Positions 54,361-62,135 of a stretch of 64,000 nt of DNA are shown in pieces. The notes beneath the pieces were generated by a model. The model ran no database searches. It was not told the origin of the DNA and saw nothing but the letters and a program-made list of their open reading frames with translations. The translations under genes and the position numbers were made by a program. How positions within the stretch are numbered: position 1 is the first letter of the stretch; the number at the start of each line of letters is the position of its first letter. The stretch comes from WRGT01 sp964450405 (lineage in GTDB: Bacteria > Spirochaetota > UBA4802 > UBA5550), in the NCBI GenBank assembly GCA_964450405.1, contig CAYVCQ010000003.1, positions 1 to 64,000 of the forward strand, in the 5' to 3' direction.

Positions 54361-55058
54361 CATCTCTTGTTTTTTATTATATATTTTACTGTTGTTTTAG
54401 TCCCTTCTGAGTTGCGTCCACTTGTAACGGAGAATTTTTAAGTACAGTAAGTATTTAGACAATCCCTTATTTTCACTCCGGGTGTCAACCGTTTTTACCT
54501 GATAATATCAGCGATTTCTGTCATATTTTGTGCTACTTATCAAATAAAACTACGGGCGTTCCCCTGCGCGGATTTTTTTAAATACGCATGCCATGCTGCA
54601 GCTGCGAAATTATTCCGTGATCGCTCCGGGTCAGGCTCTCAACTCCGATTCCGCTGCTGAATCATTCAGTAAAAAAAACAGGATCCGTGTATTTTATATC
54701 AACAGGCAAACTATCAGCACCGGAATCCCGTCTCGATCCTTAACGCGTTATATAAACATAATACAGCCAATGCCAAAGCAGCCTTCGGAACTACAATATA
54801 TCTCCGGGTGATCGCAATGAATTACCTCTACCGATCCAATCTTCCTGAAAAATGAACGTTTTTTATTCACCTTCCTTCGTATTGGCTTCGTATACGCTTC
54901 GACAACAATAAACTAATAAAACTACCCGAATCTAAACCTCAGTATGGACTTTTTGATCCAAAATCATTCGTCCAGGATTTCCCGCAGCATCGCAGCACGC
55001 TACAATCTTGCAGGAAATCTTTAAATACGACGAATCTCAGAAAAAAAAATTTTTAATC
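54361..55058. other. Gap of about 700 bases without a supported gene
   Basis: No coding frame with a ribosome site is apparent. At 54440-54470 the text GTAAGTATTTAGACAATCCC resembles the right end of the MITE-like family, so a broken copy may lie here. At about 54968-55045 ATTCGTCCAGGATTTCCCGC and, inverted, a similar stretch around GCAGGAAATCTT form an imperfect long hairpin. The rest may be decayed coding DNA. Confidence 0.5.
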
Positions 55059-55087
55059 TTGACAGTCCTTTGGCATGGAAATATATG
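55059..55087 (+). promoter_or_regulatory. Promoter of the tRNA-Cys/tRNA-Leu operon
   Basis: The boxes are TTGACA (55059-55064), a spacer of 17 bases and TATATG (55082-55087). The tRNA-Cys gene begins 13 bases later at 55100. Confidence 0.72.
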
Positions 55088-55099
55088 GAAACACAAAGC

Positions 55100-55171
55100 G
55101 GCGTCGTACCCAAGTGGTAAGGGGCAGGTCTGCAAAACCTTTATTCAGCGGTTCGAATCCGCTCGACGCCT
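55100..55171 (+). tRNA. tRNA-Cys (anticodon GCA)
   Basis: The acceptor arms GGCGTCG and CGACGCC pair fully. The anticodon stem-loop reads CAGGTCTGCAAAACCTT with anticodon GCA, and the T arm contains GGTTCGAATCC. The base after the acceptor stem is T, which fits the U73 discriminator required by cysteinyl-tRNA synthetase. CCA is not encoded. Confidence 0.95.
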
Positions 55172-55209
55172 ATAAACTTACTTTAACGGTAGGTTATTTT
55201 TTAGAATCA

Positions 55210-55295
55210 GCCCAGGTGGTGGAACTTGGTAGACACAAGGGACTTAAAATCCCTTGATCCTTGCGGTCGTGCGGGTTCAATTCCCGCCCTGGGCA
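55210..55295 (+). tRNA. tRNA-Leu (anticodon TAA)
   Basis: This 86-base tRNA has the acceptor pair GCCCAGG and CCTGGGC plus A73, an anticodon loop ACTTAAAAT with anticodon TAA, and the long variable arm expected of tRNA-Leu. The T arm is GCGGGTTCAATTCCCGC. CCA is not encoded. It lies 38 bases after tRNA-Cys, in the same transcript. Confidence 0.95.
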
Positions 55296-55485
55296 GATCT
55301 AGAAAAATTATTGCTCTTCATTTCAAGGCTTACAGTTTTAATTCTGCAATCAAATCAGACACAGGACTTCAGCAATCCCTCTTTAAAACTCATTAAGCAA
55401 ATGCCTGACAATACAACATTTAATACCTTCCTTATTATTCCGGAGAACCTTTCTAAAGATATGTCTTTGTTTCGTTAATTTAAAT

Positions 55486-57270
55486 TCAGAGAAGAAACTC
55501 AGTCATACTAATATCATCGAGTTTTTTATAGTAGGTCTCAATAATGTCTCTGTGGTTTACTATACCTAAAAATTCACTTTTTTCATCTGAAACTACTACT
55601 GGAATATTTTCAATATTATATTCACGTATTTTCTCAATTGCAAGAGTAACAGGATCATTTACCTTTACAGGGGGAATATCAATAACCAAATCTCCTGCTA
55701 TAAGCAAATCAGAGAGATCATTGTCAAGTAATGCCTGACGCACACCCTTTAGTGTAATAACACCAACAAGCTGATTATGCCTGTTTGTTACAAAAACATC
55801 TCCATATTTCGCGTTCATAATTATTTTAATAATATCTCTAAACGGTGTCGTGTAATCTACAACATCCATATCTTTTTGTAATATCGAACCGACATTCATT
55901 TTTGAAAATATATCAAGATCACCCTTTTTGGTTACATCTATGTTTTCATCGAGAAGAGCCAGAGCATATTCACTCCCCTTTCTATAATATAAAATCACAA
56001 GATGTGAAAGTATTGCAACAAGCATTAAAGGGAGAATAAAGTTATAATCACTCGTCACTTCAAATACAAGAAGAATAGAAGTAAGAGGAATTGAATTAAT
56101 ACCTGCCAGAACACCCCCCATACCGACAAGGGCAAAAGCAACCGGATCAAGTGATGTTCCAAGAACCATATTAGAAATAATGGCCATTAGGTATCCAAGA
56201 AATGTTCCAATACTTAGTGCAGGCGCAAATGAACCGCCAAACGCACCAGCTTGAAGAAATAAAGCCAGAAAAACAATTTTTAAAACAAGCAGGGTCAGCA
56301 ACGGCAAGGGGAGGTAATCTCCATGTAAAACATTATTGATTGCAATATACCCTATTCCGAAAAGGTCATACTGATAAATCAGAAAAAAACCGAATAAAAA
56401 CGTTACTGGCAAAAGTTTATAAAAAGGATTAGTTATTTTTAATTTCTCATCGAAAAGCAGTTTAACAAACTCGGAGAACTTAAAATAAATAATGGCAATT
56501 ATTCCACACAAAACTCCAAGCAGAATATAGAACGGATAGACATAAATATCACCAATATTGTAAGCCGGTATGATAAATATTTTATGGGTACCAAGCACCA
56601 TGCGGGAAAGTATATCCGCCATAACTGCTGCTATAATGAGGGCACTTAGAGCTCTGTTTTTTAAATCATTAAGTAGTATTACTTCAATTCCGAAAAATAC
56701 CCCGGCAATCGGGGCATTGAACACTGCGGAAATCGCGGCACCGCCGCCGGCAGCTGTATACATAATCATATCATTTGTATTATGCTTGAAAAGCTGAGAT
56801 AAGTATGAACCAATTCCGCTTCCGATTTTAGCGGAAGGACCTTCCGGACCAAGCGGTGAACCTGTTCCTATCGAAATAATTGGTGCGATAAAATGGAAGA
56901 GTGTTTCTTTAATCGGGATAAAGCCTTTCCTGACCAATATTGCCTTGATTACACTTATAACTCCTTTTTCCCTGGCAGTTGAAGGGAAAAGCCATGTCAG
57001 AAGTGATGTCAAGATTCCACCCGTGACAGGTATTAGTATTATTAAATAAACCGGTATATCGAATATTGCCCTGAAATTATTAGGTCTGAAGAAAGTTCTG
57101 GTTATATACAGAACATGATGGAAAATAATTGCTCCCCCACCAGCAAGAAGTCCTATTAAAATAGATATAAATACATGCGATATATATTTTGATATATCAG
57201 TGTCAAGATACTGTCTCACCCGTTTTCTTAACAGGAGCTGACTTTTTGCTTTAATTGATTTTTGTTTCAT
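55486..57270 (-). CDS. ClC-family chloride channel/transporter with CBS pair
   Basis: This 594-residue membrane protein has the ClC fold followed by two CBS domains (about 460-590). Anion-site motifs are GTGSPLGPEGP, with the gating Glu retained in GPEGP, and GAFGGSFAPALSIGTFLG. In the second half of helix H the position equal to the proton glutamate Glu203 of the E. coli exchanger seems to be Val (FFGIEVILL), which is the state in channel-type members; this is by-eye alignment. The CBS domains may bind adenine nucleotides. The gene is monocistronic. Confidence 0.9.
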   Translation of the reverse strand: MKQKSIKAKSQLLLRKRVRQYLDTDISKYISHVFISILIGLLAGGGAIIFHHVLYITRTFFRPNNFRAIFDIPVYLIILIPVTGGILTSLLTWLFPSTAREKGVISVIKAILVRKGFIPIKETLFHFIAPIISIGTGSPLGPEGPSAKIGSGIGSYLSQLFKHNTNDMIMYTAAGGGAAISAVFNAPIAGVFFGIEVILLNDLKNRALSALIIAAVMADILSRMVLGTHKIFIIPAYNIGDIYVYPFYILLGVLCGIIAIIYFKFSEFVKLLFDEKLKITNPFYKLLPVTFLFGFFLIYQYDLFGIGYIAINNVLHGDYLPLPLLTLLVLKIVFLALFLQAGAFGGSFAPALSIGTFLGYLMAIISNMVLGTSLDPVAFALVGMGGVLAGINSIPLTSILLVFEVTSDYNFILPLMLVAILSHLVILYYRKGSEYALALLDENIDVTKKGDLDIFSKMNVGSILQKDMDVVDYTTPFRDIIKIIMNAKYGDVFVTNRHNQLVGVITLKGVRQALLDNDLSDLLIAGDLVIDIPPVKVNDPVTLAIEKIREYNIENIPVVVSDEKSEFLGIVNHRDIIETYYKKLDDISMTEFLL

Positions 57271-57396
57271 TGTTATCCTTTAAAAAAATACAGGATTTAA
57301 CTGTCATATCAAGTAAAAAAATCCGGGTTTAAAATAAAATTTGTAATAATAATTATCCAGATTGACCGATCCAGTTCAACCAGGCATTTAACAGAC

Positions 57397-57447
57397 ATTG
57401 TATTTTCTCTCCGCCGCACACATGTCACGACAGAGAGAAAATACAAT
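57397..57447. repeat. Perfect 15-bp stem-loop
   Basis: ATTGTATTTTCTCTC (57397-57411) and its exact complement (57433-57447) enclose a 21-base loop. It lies in the 240-base gap between the aminotransferase end and the ClC start, both on the minus strand. Read on that strand no T run follows the stem, so it is not a standard terminator. It could be an operator or processing hairpin. The rest of the gap shows nothing else. Confidence 0.6.
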
Positions 57448-57510
57448 TGGATCAAACAATAAAAACTATTTCAAAAGAATATCAACTTTAATTCACTGTT
57501 GAATTATATT

Positions 57511-58722
57511 TTATACCGCTAGCTCCTCCGAAACAACTTCACCTAAACGTCTTACACCCTCTTCAATATCTTCAACAGATGCAAAAGTGAAATTAAGCCT
57601 CATTTCATCAGTGCCTCCGCCATTCGGGTAAAAAGCATTTCCGGGAACATATGCAACATTCCGCTCAAGCCCCTTTTTATGCATTTTACCGGTATTGATT
57701 TTTTCTGAATAGTTAAGCCAGATAAAAAGCCCGCCATCCGGTGTTGTATATTCCGCAGATGGTATAAATTTATTTATCGCATCTGTCATAATATCTCTCT
57801 TCAGCCTATAAATCATTCTTACTCTTGCAATTTGTGAATATATCGATCCTGAACTTATAAAATCATGTATTACAAATTGAGCAAGTGTATTACTACATGT
57901 ATCTTCACCCTGTTTAGCGATAGAGCATTTACGGATTATCTCCTTTTGAGACATCATCCATCCTGTGCGAAGACCGGGAGATACCGTCTTTGAAAAAGAC
58001 CCTAGATATACAACACGCTCATCTGAATCAAGATGCTTTACAGGTTTTATTCTTAGATCATCGTAACGAATCATTCCATAAGGATCATCTTCAACAATCA
58101 TCAGATCATATTTAGATGCGATTTCGTAAATTTCTCTTCTTCCGGCCGTGCTCATTGTAATGCCTGTCGGGTTATGAATCGATGGTATTGTATAGATAAA
58201 TTTCGGCTTATTCCCCGCTGAAATCAGTTGAATTACTTTACTCTCCAGTTCATCGGGATCCATTCCGTTCCTGTTTATATTAACAGTATGAATATCTGCC
58301 ATAAATGAACGGAAAGTGCCGATTGCACCGACATATGTCGGAGTCTCGGTAATGATTGCGTCTCCAGGATTAAGCATAACCTTACAAAGAAGATATAGGG
58401 CCTGCTGGGATCCACTTGTTACAAGTATATTATCAGGCTGAGTTATAATACTATGGGCATTTTTCATTAATGAACATATAGACTCGCGCAGTGGAGTATA
58501 ACCTTCAGTTGCACCGTACTGAAATACAGTGGAGCCGTACTTCGAAATAGTACTGTTTATAATATCATTTAGTTCTTCAATCGGGAAGGCTTCCGCACCG
58601 GGCAATCCTCCTGCAAAACTGATCATCTCCGGATCACCGGTGAGTTTCATCATATCACGGACAGCAGAGGATTTCATATTAAAAGAGGAATTTGAATAAA
58701 TTGGTGTATATTGATTAATCAT
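57511..58722 (-). CDS. PLP-dependent aminotransferase (2-aminoadipate/aromatic, fold type I)
   Basis: This 403-residue enzyme belongs to the class I/II aminotransferases close to LysN-like and MocR-type domains: ISFAGGLPGAEAFP, LVTSGSQQALYLLCKV, YTIPSIHNPTGITM, VEDDPYG, and the PLP lysine in LGSFSKTVSPGLRTGW. Members act on 2-aminoadipate, branched-chain or aromatic amino acids. ATG 58722 follows a strong GGGAGGGAG site. A small upstream frame with a Tyr/Phe cluster overlaps this start, hinting at aromatic amino acid control, which favours an aromatic substrate. Confidence 0.88.
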   Translation of the reverse strand: MINQYTPIYSNSSFNMKSSAVRDMMKLTGDPEMISFAGGLPGAEAFPIEELNDIINSTISKYGSTVFQYGATEGYTPLRESICSLMKNAHSIITQPDNILVTSGSQQALYLLCKVMLNPGDAIITETPTYVGAIGTFRSFMADIHTVNINRNGMDPDELESKVIQLISAGNKPKFIYTIPSIHNPTGITMSTAGRREIYEIASKYDLMIVEDDPYGMIRYDDLRIKPVKHLDSDERVVYLGSFSKTVSPGLRTGWMMSQKEIIRKCSIAKQGEDTCSNTLAQFVIHDFISSGSIYSQIARVRMIYRLKRDIMTDAINKFIPSAEYTTPDGGLFIWLNYSEKINTGKMHKKGLERNVAYVPGNAFYPNGGGTDEMRLNFTFASVEDIEEGVRRLGEVVSEELAV

Positions 58723-58828
58723 AACAACTCCCTCCCTGATGGTAATAGAAATAGTTTTCCAGCCTAAGCTGATTTGCGGCATCCTTAATAATTGATGCTG
58801 AGGCGATGACTAATTGTGTTTTTTTCAT
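58715..58828 (-). CDS. Putative 37-residue leader peptide with aromatic cluster
   Basis: The frame starts MKKTQLVIASASII, and carries YFYYH at residues 26-30, then HQGGSCYD and a TAA that overlaps the first codons of the aminotransferase gene. AGGAG lies six bases before its ATG. The overlap would couple translation of the two. Three Tyr and one Phe codon in a row suggest that ribosome movement could report aromatic aminoacyl-tRNA supply. It lies after the terminator at 58881-58912, so control would be at translation. Inference only. Confidence 0.5.
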   Translation of the reverse strand: MKKTQLVIASASIIKDAANQLRLENYFYYHQGGSCYD

Positions 58829-58880
58829 GACAAACTCCTGTATTTTTAATTTATTTTTGTGCAATTTATGGTGACACCGG

Positions 58881-58912
58881 AAAACAAAAAAGCCCGCTTA
58901 TTATGGCGGGCT
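58881..58912 (-). terminator. Intrinsic terminator in the aminotransferase leader
   Basis: On the minus strand AGCCCGC, an 8-base loop and GCGGGCT are followed by TTTTTGTTTT. It lies about 160 bases upstream of the aminotransferase start, within the leader. GCGGGC upstream in the same transcript (58950-58955) could pair with the GCCCGC arm instead, giving an antiterminator. Confidence 0.82.
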
Positions 58913-58939
58913 CCGGTTTCTTCAATATTTAAAATATAT

Positions 58940-59032
58940 CTAAGAATCTGCCCGCAAAGGTATATATCTATTCACAGCGACCGCTGCCATAGTTATAATA
59001 AGTCTCTCGGGTTTAGATATAGTTCTTTTCAT
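58940..59032 (-). promoter_or_regulatory. Attenuator-like leader segment with a 30-codon frame
   Basis: A minus-strand frame MKRTISKPERLII...NRYIPLRADS ends just before the terminator. Its last codons contain GCGGGC (58950-58955), able to pair with the terminator's 5' arm. No ribosome site precedes its ATG, so translation is doubtful. The arrangement, frame plus competing hairpins, resembles attenuation. Confidence 0.4.
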
Positions 59033-59166
59033 AAAAGTAAAGTGCTGATTAACGAGGGTTATGTCAATATTTTTTTTATATCATACCTCCTATAGTCTTT
59101 TTTTTGTTAATTAACCCGAGAACTGCTATAGCTGTGACAAAGACCGTTAAAGATTAAATTTATTTC

Positions 59167-59195
59167 TTGACGTTCGTTTAAACGTACGCTAAATT
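59167..59195 (+). promoter_or_regulatory. Promoter and operator of the toxin-antitoxin operon
   Basis: TTGACG (59167-59172), 17 bases, TAAATT (59190-59195) form a promoter. Between them lies the near-perfect palindrome CGTTCGTTTAAACGTACG (59171-59188), two mismatches, as expected for binding by the YefM/YoeB complex. Confidence 0.72.
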
Positions 59196-59212
59196 GAATA
59201 TGAGGTAAAAAC

Positions 59213-59455
59213 ATGAAAACCATAACGGTCACTAACGCTCGTCAGAATTTATATAATTTGATAGATGAAACAGGGGAATCTCACGAACCAATATATATAA
59301 CAGGTAAAAGAAAGAATGCTGTACTAGTGGCGGAGGAGGACTGGAAGGCTATTGAAGAAACGATGTACCTTCTTTCAATACCCGATATGCGCGATTCGAT
59401 AGTAAAAGGACTAAAAACACCTGTTTCTGAATGTATAAAGGAACTTAAGTGGTAA
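59213..59455 (+). CDS. yefM: Antitoxin of the Phd/YefM family
   Basis: This 80-residue protein starts MKTITVTNARQNLYNLIDET, the DNA-binding N-terminal part of YefM antitoxins, with YITGKRKNAVLVAEEDWKAI next and a C-terminal tail that would wrap the toxin. GAGG lies upstream of the start. Its end overlaps the toxin gene by seven bases. It should neutralise YoeB and repress the operon with it. Confidence 0.9.
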   Translation: MKTITVTNARQNLYNLIDETGESHEPIYITGKRKNAVLVAEEDWKAIEETMYLLSIPDMRDSIVKGLKTPVSECIKELKW

Positions 59456-59715
59456 ATTATACATTTGTTTATACCAAACATGCTCAAAAGGATTCTATAA
59501 AAATTAAAAAATCCGGATTAAAAGACAAAGTTATTAATCTTCTAAATATCATTGAAAAGAATCCTTTCCAAAATCCCCCACCCTATGAAAAGCTGGTTGG
59601 AGATTTGGCAGGCGCATATTCACGAAGGATCAATATTCAGCATAGATTAGTTTATGAGGTAATCGAGGATAAAAAAATAATTAAAGTAATACGGATGTGG
59701 ACTCATTACGAATGA
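59449..59715 (+). CDS. yoeB: YoeB/Txe-family mRNA interferase toxin
   Basis: This 88-residue toxin has the RelE-type fold. KHAQKDSIKIKKSGLKDKV, NPFQNPPPYEKLVGDLAGAY, SRRINIQHRLVYEV and a terminal RMWTHYE match YoeB. The general base Glu, catalytic Arg and terminal His-Tyr pair appear to be kept (EKL, RRINIQHR, HYE). It cuts mRNA at the ribosome when free of YefM. The pair could be an addiction or stress module. Confidence 0.92.
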   Translation: MVNYTFVYTKHAQKDSIKIKKSGLKDKVINLLNIIEKNPFQNPPPYEKLVGDLAGAYSRRINIQHRLVYEVIEDKKIIKVIRMWTHYE

Positions 59716-59784
59716 CCGGAGATAAGGGGAGAAAAAATACTACTTTTTAAATTTCTGATCCGGTGAGATCAAAGAATAATAGCA

Positions 59785-61956
59785 TCAAGCTTTAAAAAAG
59801 AGATACTGTTCGAAGACATAGTCGAGTTTCATTATCAGACCGGGATTGTTTGTTAAAAAATCCCTGAATTCATCAGCTTTAATGGAATAGACCTGTATTG
59901 CGCTGTCATGGGAAAAAGTATAATCCGATTTATTACCCTCATACAAGTTTGCAGCCTGACCGATTAAATCACCAGTCTGAAGTATTGCTGCATTTTCTTT
60001 TTTTCTGCTGACTACAACTGTTCCTTCTCTTAGAAGAAAAATCTCTTTAATTTTCTCACCCTCTTTTATCAGCACACCCTTTTCAGGAATTTCTGCAGAC
60101 ACAAGAAGCGATTCAAATAGAGCTCGCTGAGTCGGTGTAAAGAATTTTAAAAATCTGCTTGAGGACAACAGGCTCCATGTTCCGTCATCACGAATATTGA
60201 TAAGCTTCTGCAGTGCCGCAGAATAATTTGTGTTTGTAATAAAATTTTTAAACTTATCCTTCTCTATTGAATATAGAACGACCTCTGTTTCAGCAACAAC
60301 ATCTGCCGAACGGTTTTCCTCTCTTAAAATTGCAGCCTCACCAAAATAGTCATAGGTACCAAAATGTTTTTTAAATTTTTTATCTTCACTCTGAACCGAA
60401 ACAGTACCGCTGTAGATGATATAGAATGCATCTCCAGGAGTCCCTTTCTTTATGATTATATCTCCTCTTTTAAAATGCTTCCGGTCCACCATGCTGATGA
60501 ATTCCTGTGCTTTTGCAATGGAAATGTTTTTAAAAAGGTCTATGTGATTTAAGAGACTCAGAATCTGGTAAGTAGCCTCAAAAGGAGGCGCTTCAACATC
60601 AAAAACAAGAGTATTCTCGATACCGAATTTTGACTGATTCAGCAGCGATCCGGCTGGTATTTCACTTTTCGGAGTGTGATAGATAAATATTTTTTTCTGA
60701 ATCTCAGCCGGAAGAGCTGTAAGAATATCAATTGGTGTATGAAGCGGAGTCATACCTGATTCATGGAAAATTATATCTGAATTCCACGGAAAATTCGCAA
60801 GCAGATGATAACGTTTCTCATCTATAATCCCATCATCCAGAAGCTTTTTGTGAATTGCCGGATTGTTATTGTGATCCGATGAGTAAACAAGGGATTTATT
60901 CTGAAACTGTACCCGGAACCCGATTGTGGGAATTGAATGAAGCGCGTAGTTGACATTAAACATCGCACCGTGAATAAATAGAGGAATACCTATTTCAACC
61001 GGACGGAAATCAAAAAGGCGCATGAGATATTCCTCTGAAACATTGGTCAATGTTGAATATTTCTTTAAGAAGCTGCTCATTATCGGCTTTGTAGTATAAA
61101 TTGTGATTTTTTCTTCTTCAAGAATTTTCTGAAAGGTGCCCGCATCGTGATCAGCATGACAATGTGTAAGGATTATTGAATCTATAACCTTAGGACTTAC
61201 ATTTGAGTCAAGAAGCCATTCAGTTGAATTAACAGGGGGATCAATCATTACTCCATTATGATTTAACCATAAAATAAAACCGGAGGTATTTTCGTAAGGA
61301 TCAAATCCGCTGCTTGGCCCCAGACATGTCATTCCGAAAAGCGGCGGATTAAAAGGTTCGGATAATCTTTCACCGATAAGATATTTAGGCTTATATTCTA
61401 TTAAACCGGGAATATGTGCCAGTAATTTCTTTTCATAGTGTATTTCGAAATGATTATTGGAATCAATACTGATGGTTACTCCGTCTATAACAGCGCTGTC
61501 ATCTTTAAAAATATAGAATTCAACAACATCTTCGAACTTCATAATACGGAAAAAATCAATCTCCCGCTCAATATTGCCGTAATAACCGTCTGTTTCCGAA
61601 GATGTATCTGAAGATAGTTTACTCTGTGGACCGAAAAGAGATTCAAGAATCACAGTTTTTATCTTTACTGCCTGTTCGGCATTGCATACTATGCGCGTTT
61701 TCTTCTTTTTAATAAAGTAATTGTAATATATCGGAAATTCCAGCTCGGCAACACTTATCCCCTTGATCCAGTTGAAAAACTTTTCAGGGAGAACAAAAAT
61801 AAGAGGAACTCCCCCTGGAAGCAGGATGGTATCTTTTATCGTTTCTGGAGGGGCACCGAATTGAATATATCCCGCTGGAGAATCGACAAGATATCCCCCT
61901 CGCGGTAAAGAGGTGACAATATCGATAAGTTCTTTCAGAGGTTTCATTTGACTCAT
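59785..61956 (-). CDS. Metallo-beta-lactamase-fold protein with two cyclic-nucleotide-binding domains
   Basis: This 723-residue protein has an N-terminal region (about 1-215) I cannot assign, an MBL domain (about 215-440) with metal site THCHADHDAG and later SSDHNN and FHESGMTP, and two cNMP-binding domains (about 470-590 and 600-715). The first has a fair phosphate-binding cassette, FGEAAILREENRSADVVA, while the second is weaker (IGQAANLYEGNKSDYTF). The MBL part resembles phosphodiesterase-like hydrolases. It may be a cAMP-controlled hydrolase, and a cAMP source is encoded at 1870-3789. Confidence 0.85.
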   Translation of the reverse strand: MSQMKPLKELIDIVTSLPRGGYLVDSPAGYIQFGAPPETIKDTILLPGGVPLIFVLPEKFFNWIKGISVAELEFPIYYNYFIKKKKTRIVCNAEQAVKIKTVILESLFGPQSKLSSDTSSETDGYYGNIEREIDFFRIMKFEDVVEFYIFKDDSAVIDGVTISIDSNNHFEIHYEKKLLAHIPGLIEYKPKYLIGERLSEPFNPPLFGMTCLGPSSGFDPYENTSGFILWLNHNGVMIDPPVNSTEWLLDSNVSPKVIDSIILTHCHADHDAGTFQKILEEEKITIYTTKPIMSSFLKKYSTLTNVSEEYLMRLFDFRPVEIGIPLFIHGAMFNVNYALHSIPTIGFRVQFQNKSLVYSSDHNNNPAIHKKLLDDGIIDEKRYHLLANFPWNSDIIFHESGMTPLHTPIDILTALPAEIQKKIFIYHTPKSEIPAGSLLNQSKFGIENTLVFDVEAPPFEATYQILSLLNHIDLFKNISIAKAQEFISMVDRKHFKRGDIIIKKGTPGDAFYIIYSGTVSVQSEDKKFKKHFGTYDYFGEAAILREENRSADVVAETEVVLYSIEKDKFKNFITNTNYSAALQKLINIRDDGTWSLLSSSRFLKFFTPTQRALFESLLVSAEIPEKGVLIKEGEKIKEIFLLREGTVVVSRKKENAAILQTGDLIGQAANLYEGNKSDYTFSHDSAIQVYSIKADEFRDFLTNNPGLIMKLDYVFEQYLFFKA

Positions 61957-62000
61957 AATTAAAATAATATATACTTACGAACTATATGCAAGGAAAAAAT

Positions 62001-62030
62001 AAAAAAGGGGCTCTAAAAAGTCCCTTTTTT
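62001..62030 (-). terminator. Intrinsic terminator downstream of the GH31 gene
   Basis: AAAAAAGGG and CCCTTTTTT form a 9-base stem with a 12-base loop. On the minus strand a T run follows, so it should end the GH31 transcript; its symmetric A/T flanks could also work on the other strand. Confidence 0.7.
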
Positions 62031-62031
62031 T

Positions 62032-62092
62032 AACTCACCCCCGGCCCCCTCCCTTTTTAAAGAGAGGGGCGCGGCAGCAGCCGGGGTGAGTT
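62032..62092. repeat. GC-rich nested stem-loop
   Basis: AACTCACCCC (62032-62041) pairs exactly with GGGGTGAGTT (62083-62092). An inner stem forms between GCCCCCT and AGAGGGGC. It lies next to the terminator at 62001-62030 in the gap after the GH31 gene, and may help ending of transcription or be a repeat element. Confidence 0.7.
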
Positions 62093-62135
62093 TAAAAGTT
62101 TTCTATAATAATAACAAGCATTCTCCACTCAAATT

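Noticed and set aside
58715..59032. T-box riboswitch before the aminotransferase
   Set aside because: The conserved T-box sequence that precedes the antiterminator is not present before the terminator at 58881-58912.
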